Shown in pieces: positions 37,950 through 47,615 of a stretch of DNA of 64,000 nt (within the stretch, counting starts at the first letter, position 1; each line of letters begins with the position of its first letter). The position numbers and the translations under genes were made by a program. The stretch covers positions 1,560,001 through 1,624,000 of the forward strand of contig NC_053046.1 of assembly GCF_003473485.1 (NCBI RefSeq), given 5' to 3'. Under the pieces are notes generated by a model, which had not been told where the DNA came from, made no database searches, and saw only the letters and a program-made list of their open reading frames with translations. The stretch comes from Medicago truncatula. Lineage: Eukaryota; Streptophyta; Magnoliopsida; Fabales; Fabaceae.

Positions 37950-38136
37950 TAACTGAAAATTGTTTGTTACGAGAGAAAACGTATTAAATTTATTGGAAAG
38001 ATAAAGTGTGTGCAGAAAAATAGAAATTTATCGGTGGATTAAAATGAGGGTATAATAGAAAGAAAATGTGCAAAAATACACATCGCTAATTTGGTGTTAA
38101 TTTTTTAAAAAGACACTTAAAAAGGAATAGAGGGAG
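37690..38136. repeat. Direct repeats of the Stowaway-like right end
   Basis: A module AATTGTTTGTTAYGAGAG...AAGATAAAGTGTGTGC...ATACACATCGCTAATTTG...GACACTTAAAA...GGAGGGAG occurs in full at about 37,762-37,949 and again at 37,952-38,136. A shorter start-only copy lies near 37,690-37,760. The second full copy ends AGAGGGAGC, a worn terminus. Confidence 0.75.
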
Positions 38137-38309
38137 CACCAACAAAGGAGGCTCTTCATTAGGTATACCAGAAAGGACCTTAAAAGTATACAATCAAACA
38201 GTTCAAAAATGGAACATAACCAACACAAATTGTCGATGCTCAGACAAACAAACGGGCGAGACCGCCCCATAACAGAAAGCCGAACATGTTTGATATTATT
38301 TTTTATTAT

Positions 38310-38553
38310 ATATAGTATAGATTAAAATTATAAGTATAGGTATTAGTGACTTTCAAATGTAACAAACTCAACAAATCATAGTTATATTTTTCAATGGCAA
38401 CAATAATATAACAAAATTATTATATTTTTTAACAACACCAACAACAAAACATTATTATAGTAGAAATATTTGTTTAAGGGTATAATTGAAATAACAAAAA
38501 AGACAGCCCAAAATCCCTCCAAAAATCCTCTATATTCTTTATATATAGTATAA
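38310..38553 (-). mobile_element. Helitron-like element, minus strand, 5' end at ~38,553
   Basis: Read on the minus strand it begins TATACTATATATAAAG, then GGCTGTCTTTTTTGTTAT, CAATTATACCCTTAAAC, TTGTTGGTGTTGTTAAAAA and GAGTTTGTTACATTTG. The same series occurs at 39.4, 43.8 and 45.8 kb. Its start abuts the CTAG end of the next element. Confidence 0.55.
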
Positions 38554-38556
38554 ATA

Positions 38557-39418
38557 CTAGCGAAAAGATGGGTACTCACGAGTCAGTTTTTTTTTTTCAC
38601 TAACGTTTAAAAATGATTAATGGTCTTTTTTTATAAAAAAAATTTTGTTGCACTAACGTTTAAAAATGATTAACGGTGTTTTTTTTTATAAAATTTTGAT
38701 TTTGATTAAAAGTATAAATATAAATGTTTGTTACTTTCAAATTAAAACAAAACAAACTAACAATGTTTATCTATTTCAATGACATTAACAATATAACCAA
38801 ACGACAATTTATGTGTTGGAGGGTGTGGACTATTAGAAACGACGGATCATCTCTTCATCGGATGCGAATCTTTTGGAAGTGTCTGGTTTTTACTTTGTCA
38901 CTGGCTTGGGTTTTCTTTTGTTCCTCCAGGTTCTAGTAAGGATCATTACTATCAGTTTACTCACTTGGCGGGTTTGCCACGATCTACTCACTTGTATATT
39001 AAGGTTATTTGGCTTGCTTGTGTTTGGGCAATATGGAAGGACTGAAACATTCGAGTTTTCACTGATACGGTTATTGATCTGTTCAATATTGTTGAAAAAG
39101 TTAAGTTAAATTCTTTTCTCTGGCTATCTTCGAACTTTGAGCCCATTGCTTTTGGTTTTCACGATTGGTGGAGACATCCCCTTTATTGTATGGGTGTCAT
39201 GTAATTTGTTTGGTGCTTTATGTTTAGGTGGTGGCATCTTTATTAGGTGATGTGGTGTTGTAACATATATTAGAGGATTCATCACTTTAGCACACCTTGT
39301 ACGGGGTGAATCACTCTGCTTTTGAGCAATATATTCAATTTTGATTTGTTAAAAAAAAAAACAATATAACCAAACAATATAATATAAAATTTTTATCTTT
39401 TAAATGACACCAACAACA
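38557..39418 (-). mobile_element. Helitron-like element, minus strand, interrupted by a LINE
   Basis: The minus strand ends CGTGAGTACCCATCTTTTCGCTAG followed by T, which fits the Helitron rule of a GC-rich hairpin region then CTRR next to T. The body matches the 45.5-kb element (CATTGAAATAGATAAACAT, GTAACAAACATTTATA, AACGTTAGTGCAACAAAA). A LINE sits at 38,803-39,359; removing it restores continuous homology. The 5' part is cut by the element starting at 39,419. Confidence 0.65.
38787..39375 (+). mobile_element. 5'-truncated L1 LINE with 16-bp target duplication
   Basis: A LINE tail at 38,803-39,359 flanked by AACAATATAACCAAAC at 38,787-38,802 and again at 39,360-39,375. The translation in pieces reads LETTDHLFIGCESF(G), LAGLPRSTHLYIKVIWLAC(V), VWAIWKD and PIAFGFHDWWRHPLYCMGVM, the zf-RVT and C-terminal end of plant L1. 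A poly-A run precedes the right duplication. A textbook severe 5' truncation. Confidence 0.92.
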
Positions 39419-39835
39419 TCATATATATTGTATATAAAGAAAATAGAGAGTTTCAAGAAGATATTGAGCTGACTTTTTTGTTATTCCAATTATACCCTTA
39501 AACGAATTTGTATTTTTATATAATAATAATATTATATTGTTGATTTTGTTAAAAAAGATAAAAAAAATTGTTATATTATTGTTGGCTTTGAAAATATAAA
39601 TATGGTTTATTGAGTTTGTTACATTTAAAAGCCACAAATATAATCTATACTTATAATTTGTTATCTATATAAAAAAAAATTATATATATAAAACATCGTT
39701 TGTATAATTTAAGTGCAATTTTTTTTTTGGTTACAATACTTGCAAAATTTATATAAAATAGTGTTTATAATCTGTAAGTGTTAGCGCAATAAAAAGAGTA
39801 GAAAACGAGCAGGCGAGTGACCGTCTTTTCGCGAG
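39419..39835 (+). mobile_element. Helitron-like element
   Basis: Begins TCATATATATTGTATATAAAG, carries the shared body (TTTTTTGTTATTCCAATTATA, ATACCCTTAAACGAATT, GAGTTTGTTACATTTAAAA) and ends GCGAGTGACCGTCTTTTCGCGAG followed by TT. The terminal CGAG is a worn CTAG. Non-coding. Confidence 0.55.
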
Positions 39836-40228
39836 TTATTATAGATTTAAGCTATCAAATAATGAAATTACAGCTCAAAATCTCTTATTCCATTTATATT
39901 TAGTGATTTATGCTATCAAATAAAAGATTAGATATTTTTTAGTTTTTTTTTTTTTTTGACAGAATTAGATATTTTTTAGTTAAACCCAATAAAATAAGAA
40001 TAATCCATGATAATAAGATGAACAATCCACAACGACAAGAGAAATATATTGGGTACTATAAATTTAGTTTTTTTTTTTTTATAAAAAACGGTTGACATAA
40101 ATCTTTTTCGTAAAACCTTAAGCCATATATTATTTTGTAAAAGATTTAGTAACCAAATAGAAAGCAGAGTTTTCGTTAATTTGTTTTTGGTTAAGATTTG
40201 AATAAGATAATCTTCATAAACCCTATTC

Positions 40229-40236
40229 TATAAATA
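40229..40236 (+). promoter_or_regulatory. Likely TATA box of the repeat-expanded B3 gene
   Basis: TATAAATA, 93 bases before the ATG, within a block (about 40,090-40,328) conserved with the upstream region of the left-arm B3 gene. Confidence 0.6.
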
Positions 40237-40328
40237 CACAGACTCGATAACAAGTTAAAGAAGCCACACACATTCTCAACTCAGCACAACAAGAAGAACA
40301 CTTTGTGAAAGAAAATAAAAAGAAAGCT

Positions 40329-41537
40329 ATGATGAAGATGAATGAAAATATGGAAGCCATGTTGGAAAAGAAAGCTGCTATGGCTAGGAAGAAGATCAAT
40401 GCATTGATGCAAAATATGGAAACAATGGAAGAAAGGAAATTCAACCCTTTCCCTCACTTTACTTTGCATAATCTGTTATCTTATTATTCACCTCAGCTTT
40501 ATACCGAACAAGAGTTAGCACAAATACAGAAAATCAATCAACATCTTTGCCAAGAAACAATGGAAGGAGATGTTGTCCAAGAAACAATGGAAGGAGATCA
40601 TGTTCGCCAAGAAACAACGGAAGGAGATCATGTTCGCCAAGAAACAATGGAAGGAGATGTTATCCAAGAAACAATGGAAGGAGATGTTTTCCAAGAAACA
40701 ATGGAAGGAGATCATGTTCACCAAGAAACAACGGAAGGAGATCATGTTCGCCAAGAAACAATGGAAGGAGATGTTATCCAAGACACAATGGAAGGAGATG
40801 TTGTCCAAGAAACAATGGAAGGAGATGTTGTCCAAGAAACAATAGAAGGAGATCATGTTCGCCAAAAAACAATGGAAAGAGATGTTTACCAAGAAACAAT
40901 GGAAAGAGATGTTCTCCCAGAAACAATGGAAGGAGATGTTGTCCAAGAAACAATGGAAGAAGATGTTTGCCAAGAAATAATGGAAGAAGATATAGTGAAT
41001 AAAAAGAAAAGGTGTCGCTCAAGTGATGAAGGTAGCAGCATGTCTTATGTGGAAAGAAGAGTTAAACCAAAGACCACGAAGAAGATCAAACCAAAAAAAC
41101 ATGATAAGGAAAATTTGTCATCACCTCCACCAATATTGCCTATTCACGTTGAGAACAAGATCAAAGAGTTTAATGGCACTGATATCAAAAATATCATGTG
41201 TAAAAAATTGTCTGCGTCAGATCTCAGGGATGACCAAAATCGTCTTTTAATGCCGCTTAAAGAAGTCAAAGTTGATTTTCTCACCGACATAGAAAAGGAT
41301 GAAAGTAATAAACAGGATGGTTTAGAAGTGACTGTGTTGGACCCTTCTTTTAGAGAGTTCACAATGTCTTTGAGGAAGTGGAGCATGGGAACTAACAAGT
41401 ATTACAGTCTTCTACGTGGTTGGAAAACTGTTGTGAGCAAAAATAGTTTTAAAAAGGGTAAAAAACTCAACATCTGGACTTTTAGGGTCAATGACAAGTT
41501 GCACTTTGTACTTGACAATAACCAGGTGATGTTATAA
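40329..41537 (+). CDS. B3-domain protein with expanded QETMEGD repeat
   Basis: Single-exon frame of 402 residues from the first ATG. The N-terminus is nearly identical to the arm copies (KMNENMEAMLEKK... FPHFTLHNLLSYYSPQLYTE). Sixteen acidic units of 9-10 residues follow, then the basic NKKKRCRSSDEG block, KPKTTKKIKPKKHDKENL, and the DUF313/B3 end (VTVLDPSFREFTMSLRKW ... KGKKLNIWTFRVNDKLHF). Predicted nuclear and DNA-binding by family; target unknown. The repeat inserts about 140 mostly acidic residues between a helical N-terminus and the B3 fold. The frame is kept throughout, so the protein looks functional. It ends LDNNQVML, a few residues beyond the arm copies, whose stop comes earlier. 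Confidence 0.82.
   Translation: MMKMNENMEAMLEKKAAMARKKINALMQNMETMEERKFNPFPHFTLHNLLSYYSPQLYTEQELAQIQKINQHLCQETMEGDVVQETMEGDHVRQETTEGDHVRQETMEGDVIQETMEGDVFQETMEGDHVHQETTEGDHVRQETMEGDVIQDTMEGDVVQETMEGDVVQETIEGDHVRQKTMERDVYQETMERDVLPETMEGDVVQETMEEDVCQEIMEEDIVNKKKRCRSSDEGSSMSYVERRVKPKTTKKIKPKKHDKENLSSPPPILPIHVENKIKEFNGTDIKNIMCKKLSASDLRDDQNRLLMPLKEVKVDFLTDIEKDESNKQDGLEVTVLDPSFREFTMSLRKWSMGTNKYYSLLRGWKTVVSKNSFKKGKKLNIWTFRVNDKLHFVLDNNQVML
40551..40997 (+). repeat. Coding minisatellite, 16 units of 27 or 30 bp
   Basis: Eleven 27-base units (QETMEGDV+V/I/F/Y/L/C) and five 30-base units (QETMEGDHVR/H) in tandem. Order by type: 27, 30, 30, 27, 27, 30, 30, 27, 27, 27, 30, then five 27. The pattern 30-30-27 recurs, suggesting duplication of multi-unit blocks. 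Since units are multiples of three and lack stops in other frames, spurious open frames run through it on both strands. Confidence 0.97.
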
Positions 41538-42270
41538 ACTCGTTTATTATTTTCTGCATTTAACTAGTACGTACTTTGTTTATGCGTTTATGGCTTTGGT
41601 TTTGCCTATTTTACCATGTTAATGTGCTGTGTTAACTTGAGAAGAACATTAGTGATTGATTATATATCATGATTTTCGTTTCCATGTTCCTGATTAGTTT
41701 TTTTCTCTCTTTCAATTGAGTGTGCTATAGATTTTGTTTGCAGACTAATAACTTGTGATCAGATCACAATTGAGTGTTCAATTGCGGTTATTATTGCAAA
41801 TTTGGGACATGTGCTAGCTATTGGGTAGAAGGGAGAATCTGTTGCTATTTTAAAATAGATGTATTGTTATCAAAATCTAGTTTCAGTTTTTCTTTGATAC
41901 TGCATGTTCTATTTTGTTTATGTGCAAATTATTCTTTCTACCCTGTGTGATTATGTTTTTTTTATGCAGACATAAAATCTCAAACATGTCAACTTTCATG
42001 ATGAAGACCTGAAATAATTGCAAGAAAATCACCAGTTTCAATTTGATTATGGACAACTTATTTTAAGCAGTTAGCATTGCAAAATGTTTTATAGTATGTT
42101 GCTTTTAAAAATTTGACTCTGACACCTTAAGGGACTAGATTATTCTCCTTGATCATGTTGGTCCTTTTTAATCTTTAAGTTTTGTTTTTTAAATTGCTTG
42201 AAGATAAGCTTTAATTGCTTTATGGGGTCTGAATTCTACTGCTTATGATGATTTTGATTTTCAACTGTTA

Positions 42271-42642
42271 GGGGGCGTTTGTTTGACGGTTTAAAATTTC
42301 ATTCCTGGGATTAACCTTTCCTGGGAAATAATAATGGGCATCTTATTCCTGAGTATTTTTAGAAAATGGTGTTTGGTAAATAATTGTCAGATTCATGGGA
42401 ATTGTTTGTGATAGTGGGTATATGGGTAGTTATTTCCATTTTAGTACCATTTACATGGGAATCTTTTATTCCCGCCCACTTTCTTTGGGAATAAAATCAT
42501 GGGTAAGTGGAAGTTATTTTTTTCCTAGGAATTCTTTATTCCCGGGAGTTATTTTTTTAACTTTGTAACAAACATAGGAATCTATAATTCCAACCTCGAT
42601 GTTCCTGGGAATAATTTTTTAAACCAGGAAACAAACACCCCC
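42271..42642. mobile_element. PIF/Harbinger-type MITE
   Basis: 372 bases with terminal inverted repeats GGGGGCGTTTGTTT... and ...AAACAAACACCCCC, flanked by TTA on both sides (42,268-42,270 and 42,643-42,645), the target duplication of PIF/Harbinger. The interior is full of TGGGAATAA/TTATTCCCG motifs. No coding capacity. Confidence 0.9.
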
Positions 42643-42796
42643 TTAACTTTAATTTTTTGCTATTTTTATTAATGTCGTTTCGTCAGTGACGATATCATTT
42701 AAGGATTGGTTCTCAAAACATTCGCAGTGGCTGCCGAGGAGTTTTAGCCTTTGCCAACCTTTACTGAGCTGCTGAATTAGTTGGCAGGGATTGGAA

Positions 42797-42950
42797 TAGT
42801 TTATCTGAAGTTGCAAAGTCCCAAAACTGTGTCTTCTTTGAAACATGTCTTCATTGTTTCTCACCCTCTATTCTCCTCCCCCCCTCACATTTTTCTCACA
42901 AACATTAACAATTAGGCTAAATATAAATATGAGATGAATGATACATCAAG
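42797..42950 (+). repeat. Local inverted repeat, partner of 44,097-44,250
   Basis: The phrases CATGTCTTCATTGTTTCTCACC, CTATTCTCCTCC and ACATTTTTCTCACAAAC here appear in reverse complement near 44,160-44,200, and GAAGTTGCAAAGTC appears as GACTTTGCAACTTC. Similarity is clear but well below the identity of the giant arms. Confidence 0.75.
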
Positions 42951-42999
42951 AACAAATACAAATGAGCTTTAGTTTCAATTTCAAAATCCTTGTAGATAA

Positions 43000-43620
43000 A
43001 ATCTTTCATTTTTCTTGTACCAACCCTTGTCTTCCCAACCTTCAAAGAGTTTTTCCCCAGAATTGGGACAACCAATGAGTTCAGAAATAATACCCTTTGT
43101 CATGGAGACTTCAACACCACAGACATAGGATTTTATTTCCTCTTCTTAAGCCGCTGCTAGAACCCATAATATCTTCACCAAGTCTACATAAGTTGGTTCG
43201 AGGGAAGTAAGAAAGGTAATGATGAAAATCCGGAAGTGTATGGTTCTATCGAGTTAAAAAGAGGATCAATCCATAGAGAGTTTTATGTGATTACCAATCT
43301 ATTTCTCACTTTTAGTTAGCTTAAAAGGAATAAGTTTGTTTGGTTTAAAATTCAAATGTTTAAAAGCATCATGGAATTGAGGTTTTCATCTCAATGTTTA
43401 ATCTAATACATTCCCTATCTATTTCTCTATTCTATAATGAAATGTTTCTATGGACAAAGCATTCAATTGGTATATCATGTTTCCTCTCATAATACATGAA
43501 CGTATCTCAACAATAATCAAGTTTATTTTCATGGTTGATTATCATTGAGACCCTTTGAGCACAACCTATTGTCCCAAAAGCAATCAAACCTATCTTTGCA
43601 GATTTTTTGAGAAACTTGTC
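43000..43620. other. Spacer without recognised gene
   Basis: Mixed-composition sequence between the local inverted pair. No open frame of note and no recognisable motif. Confidence 0.4.
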
Positions 43621-43624
43621 TAAT

Positions 43625-44075
43625 ATTATTTGTTCCAGTAACAAATATAATATATTTTTCTTTGAAGGATAACAATTATAAATTTTGATCCCCTAAAAAA
43701 ATATAAATTCAAAAAAAATATATAAATTCCTATCTTTATAAATGATGCCAACAAAATAGCATTTTTATGGTCAAAACAGTTTACCTTTTTTATATATAAT
43801 ATAAATACTATATATATAAGGGGAATAAATTGGTTTTGGACTGCCCTTTTCATTTTCAATTATACCCTTAACTAAATTTATGGAGAAAAATGCATATATA
43901 TTTCGTTTTAGTGTGGATTTTTCGTTCCTATTTAACTGTCGTTTTGATATTTTAAAGGTATGATTTGTCAATTACTCTTATCTTTTTTAATAAAACTAAT
44001 TAATGCTATATATTTGAAAAACTAAAGTTTGTTTGTTTTTTATTTAAACAAAGTTTGTTTCTTGTTTATGTCATT
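43625..44075 (+). mobile_element. Helitron-like and Stowaway-like scraps
   Basis: Around 43,805 lies TACTATATATATAAGGGG followed by GACTGCCCTTTTCATT and CAATTATACCCTTAACTAAA, matching the Helitron-like 5' part. From about 43,910 the text GATTTTTCGTTCCTATTTAACTG... ATTAATGCTATATATTTG matches the inside of the 37.2-kb Stowaway-like element. Both are incomplete. Confidence 0.5.
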
Positions 44076-44096
44076 GTACCATTTGTTGTCTAAGTT

Positions 44097-44250
44097 TATG
44101 TCATTCATCTAATATTTATATTAGCCTAATTGTTATTGTTTATGAGGAAAATGTGAGGGCGGAGGAGAATAGAGGGTGAGAAACAATGAAGACATGTTGC
44201 AAAGAAGATCCAGTTTTGCGACTTTGCAACTTCAGATAAAATATCCCAGA
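44097..44250 (-). repeat. Local inverted repeat, partner of 42,797-42,950
   Basis: Reverse-complement match to the segment downstream of the 40.3-kb B3 gene. It lies just beyond the 3' end of the minus-strand B3 copy, so gene and flank were duplicated together in inverted orientation. Confidence 0.75.
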
Positions 44251-44399
44251 CTTTTTAGGATGCTCTCAAATAAGTCTCAGATATTATGAATATATTTCAA
44301 AAATATCTTTGAATCTGTAACAACAATGTTTATCAGTGCATATACAACTAACCACTTACAGTATCAATTTAGTTTCTAACATCGATAACACTTCGGTTC

Positions 44400-45101
44400 C
44401 TAATTTAAGAAATTACCATCAAAATTATATCCCACCAAAACAGCATTTTCTCTAAAAGACATTCTGAACTCTCTAAAAGAAGGGTCCAACACAATCACTT
44501 CTAAACCAACCGGTTTATCACTTTCATCCTTTTCTATGTCGGTGAGAAAATCGACTTTGACTTCTTTAAGCGGCATTAAAAGACGATTTTGGTCATCCCT
44601 GAGATCCGACGCAGACAATTTTTTACACATGATATTTTTGATATCAGTGCCATTAAACTCTTTGATCTTGTTCTCAACGTGAATAGGCAATATTGGTGGA
44701 GGTGATGACAAATTTTCCTTATCATGTTTTTTTGGTTTGATCTTCTTCGTGGTCTTTGGTTTAACACTTCTTTCCGCATAAAACATGCTGCTACCTTCAT
44801 CACTTGAGCGACACCTTTTCTTTTTATTCACGACATCTCCTTCCATTGTTTCTTGGCGAACATGATCTCGTGCCATTGTTTCTTGGCAAACATGATCTCG
44901 TTCCATTGTTTCTTGGAGAACACGTTGATAGAGTTTCTTTATTTCTGCTAACTCTTCTTGAGTATAAAATTGTGGAGCAAGTGTAGCTATGACGCATTGC
45001 CAAGTAAAATTATGGTAAGGGTTGAATGGCGCTGTTTTCGCTATTTCCATGTATTCTTTAATCTTCTCCTTAGTCATAGCAAATTTCAAATAGATATACA
45101 T
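44400..45101 (-). pseudogene. Truncated B3-domain paralogue, 3 repeat units
   Basis: Minus-strand frame of 233 residues (or about 225 from the second Met, MTKEKIKEY). It shares the NPYHNFTW...LAPQFYTQEELAEIKK segment, three acidic units (QETMERDHVC, QETMARDHVR, QETMEGDVV), the NKKKRCRSSDEG block and LPIHVENKIKEFNGTDIKNI with the 40.3-kb gene. The N-terminal helix differs from the other copies. The B3 fold stops after DPSFREFRMSFRE, with an unrelated tail (NAVLVGYNFDGNFLN), so the second half of the domain, including the LNIWTFR strand, is lost. I read it as a truncated, probably non-functional gene; a protein lacking the B3 fold is possible. Confidence 0.7.
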
Positions 45102-45507
45102 TTATGTATTTATACAAATAGCACATATAACAAATAGATAGATGAGAGTAAATTTGAATATTAAAAAAAGTGTAACAAACTCAATCCTTATATGTCCATG
45201 ATATATCCGTTTTTTCCTTATCCTTTATCCTTTAAAAAAAATAATGGGTGGGAGTGAATTCAAAATTTACAAAAAATTAATGTTATAGTGTTGGTATTGA
45301 AAAAAATAAAAATGATATGTGATAATTTGAAAGTCTCAAACATCTAAGGTCACGTTTGTATTACCTTATTTTAGAGTAACAAAAAAATGGGAGTGAATTC
45401 AAACTAGAGTATATGTCCAGTTTTTTTTTCCTATGAGTTTATGTTCAATTTTTTTTTTCCTTTATACTTTAAAAAGTTTAACAAACTAGATCGAATATAT
45501 CCTCTAT

Positions 45508-45815
45508 TCTATACTATATATAAAAAAAATTGAGATTTTATACCCTTAAATAATTTTTTCTAATATAAATATGTTGTTGGTGTCATTAAAAAGATAATAA
45601 TTTATATTATATTATTTTGCTATATTGTTGCTGTCATTGAAATAGATAAACATGGTTAGTTTGCTTTGTTATAATTTAAAGTAACAAACCTTTATTATTT
45701 ATATTTTTAATCAAAATCAAATTTTTTTATAAAAAAAACACCGTTAATAAATTTTAAATGTTAACGCAACAAAAAAGCGGAAAGACGGACACGTGAGTAC
45801 CCGTATTGTCGCTAA
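45508..45815 (+). mobile_element. Helitron-like element, 308 bp, ends TC...CTAA
   Basis: Starts TCTATACTATATATAAA and ends GACGGACACGTGAGTACCCGTATTGTCGCTAA followed by T. TC start, a GC-rich subterminal block and a CTRR end are Helitron features. The body shares CATTGAAATAGATAAACATG and GTAACAAACCTTTATTA with the 38.6-kb element. No coding capacity, so mobilised, if at all, by an autonomous relative. Confidence 0.7.
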
Positions 45816-45819
45816 TATA

Positions 45820-46200
45820 TCTATACTATATATAAAGAAAATAGGGGATTTTAGAGGAATTTTGTGATGGCTTTTTTGTTATTCTAATTATACCCTTAAA
45901 CAAATTTTTCTATAATAATGTTCTATTATTAGTGTTATTAAAAAAGATAATAACTTTTGTTATATTTGTTATTTATTGTTGTAATTGAAAAATATAAATA
46001 TGGTTTGTTGAGTTTGTTACATTTGAAAATCATAATGTTCTATTGTTGGTGTTATTAAAAAAGATAATAACTTTTGTTATATTTGTTATTTATTGTTGTA
46101 ATTGCAAAATATAAATATGGTTTGTTGAGTTTGTTACATTTAAAAACACATATACCTATACTTATAATTTTAATTATTTTTTTATCTGTATAATTTTAAT
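45820..46200 (+). mobile_element. Second Helitron-like element directly downstream
   Basis: Starts TCTATACTATATATAAAG only four bases after the CTAA end of the previous element, then AATTATACCCTTAAACAAAT. A ~115-base direct repeat follows (GTTCTATTRTTRGTGTTATT...GAGTTTGTTACATTT twice, near 45,920-46,025 and 46,028-46,143). The 3' end is not recognised; a TA microsatellite begins at about 46,203. Confidence 0.6.
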
Positions 46201-46304
46201 TTATACTATATATATATATATATATATAATGATATATAATACAAAAAACGATTGTCTTTCTGTTAGTAATTGTATCAATCCTATTAACTAGTGTAAAGAT
46301 AGAC

Positions 46305-46520
46305 ACTAAGGGTGTTTGTTTGGGAGATAAAAAATATATTTCTGGGAATAAGGGCATTAAATACGATATTCCTATGTTTGGTAGAAGGGAACAAAAATAA
46401 TATACCCATGAATCTAATTTACCCGTTGACTCTCTATTTTTAATCCGGGGGTGGCGGGCTGGAATCTTCAATTCCGGGAATGAAATCTCCACATTCATGG
46501 CGAAAATCCACCCATACCCC
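46305..46520 (+). mobile_element. Partial PIF/Harbinger-type MITE
   Basis: TAAGGGTGTTTGTTTGGGAGATAAAAAATATATTTCTGGGAATAAGGG resembles the left end and interior of the 42.27-kb MITE (long text is in the sequence at 46,307-46,354). No matching right end was found, so it is a partial copy. Confidence 0.55.
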
Positions 46521-46619
46521 TATTTTACTCGCGCTTCTTCCCTCCTCATTTTTCCCACGCGTTTTCTAAATTAATAGAAACCCACATATATATAAACCCC
46601 TCTTTGCTCTCTCTTTTCA

Positions 46620-47160
46620 CTCATCTGGATCCAGATCCATCCATAACAGGTTTGTGTCTTATGTTTTGTTTTGTTTTTTGCGTTTTTTTAACTGCTGAAC
46701 AGATTCTCGGCCTGCCAGGCTGCTGTACCAGCGGAGCTGGGCCGCGCAAATGCGAGTTTCGGTGACTGATATTCGAGCGGGCATCCACCATTCTGTTGCT
46801 GTTGCATGTCAAAGGTGTTGGGCAGTCTGCCAGCCTTCAATTAAATGGCGTGTAACAACTTGAAACAGGGTACTCTTGTTATGTATTAAAAAACAAGTAT
46901 ATACCATGACCAATACCTTTGTTGACTCACATAATTTACTTTGCTTGATTAAAAATAACGTGAAAAATATTATTTTTGATCTATTGAATGTAAAAGGGTA
47001 TTTTAATAATTTTGACATTTATTCCTGGGATTGGGTGTGGCGGTATCAAGACTACTTAACATTATCTCTCACGCTGCTCAACTATGTGGGACTGGGTGTG
47101 GCGGTATCAAGACTACTTAACATTTAGTTATTTTTTGCTCTTGTTTCGCATCTTTGTAGG
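46620..47160. other. Unassigned segment with a 33-bp direct repeat
   Basis: GC-richer stretch at about 46,680-46,830 of unknown origin, possibly a captured fragment. At about 47,030-47,125 the phrase TGGGTGTGGCGGTATCAAGA...CTACTTAACATT occurs twice, 62 bases apart. No gene supported. Confidence 0.4.
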
Positions 47161-47575
47161 GTTTAGTCTGAGCATGACTTGCTACATCAGCGGGTGATCC
47201 GTTTCATATACAGGAGCATTTCATTTGTTTATTCTTCATGTGGTTTGTGAGTTCGTCGTTCTTTTATGCAGTTTGTTTGGCTTTGTTGCATGTGGGTTTT
47301 ATGAAATGAAAGAAACAATAGAGTTTTCAAGAACAAAGAAAGTATCATTCATCATCTATTAGAAAAAAATAGAGTTACATTCTTTTAGGTGGATGAAGGT
47401 TAATAATATCAATATTCGTCTAAATTTTCATTAATGGTGGTCAATCTCGCTTGTTTGTCTGGGCATAAATTAATTTGTGTTGATTTTGTTTTATTTTTAA
47501 ACTGATTGATTGGATACTTTTTTGAGGTCCTTTTTGGCACGTCTTGGGTTAACGAAGACTCTCCTTTGTTAATAA

Positions 47576-47615
47576 CTAGTGTAACGCCCCGTGCCAAGCA
47601 CGGGATACATTTTAT
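47576..47615 (-). mobile_element. Helitron 3' terminus (different family)
   Basis: On the minus strand the text reads CCCGTGCTTGGCACGGGGCG, then TTACACTAG followed by T. The CCCGTGC/GCACGGG stem with a two-base loop, then CTAG 9-10 bases later beside a T, is the classical Helitron end. The element should extend to the right (higher coordinates); I could not fix its 5' TC end, which may lie near 49.08 kb. Confidence 0.75.

Noticed and set aside
38240-38270. GGGCGAGACCGCCC hairpin as another Helitron end
   Set aside because: The stem is good, but no CTRR-T terminus at a proper distance could be chosen with confidence.
40551-40997. CRISPR-like array (short regular repeats with variable stretches)
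   Set aside because: Units are contiguous without unique spacers, lie within a eukaryotic coding frame and translate consistently.
40515-41022. Several open frames on both strands through the repeat region, including Cys/Arg-rich NNGRRC and hydrophobic FHCFLDNIS repeats
   Set aside because: They are shadows of the B3 gene's minisatellite: units divisible by three keep every stop-free frame open. No start context, domain or conserved flank supports them.
42649-42864. 71-residue minus-strand frame near the local inverted repeat
   Set aside because: No recognisable family, and the mirrored segment at 44.1-44.25 kb does not keep the frame clearly.
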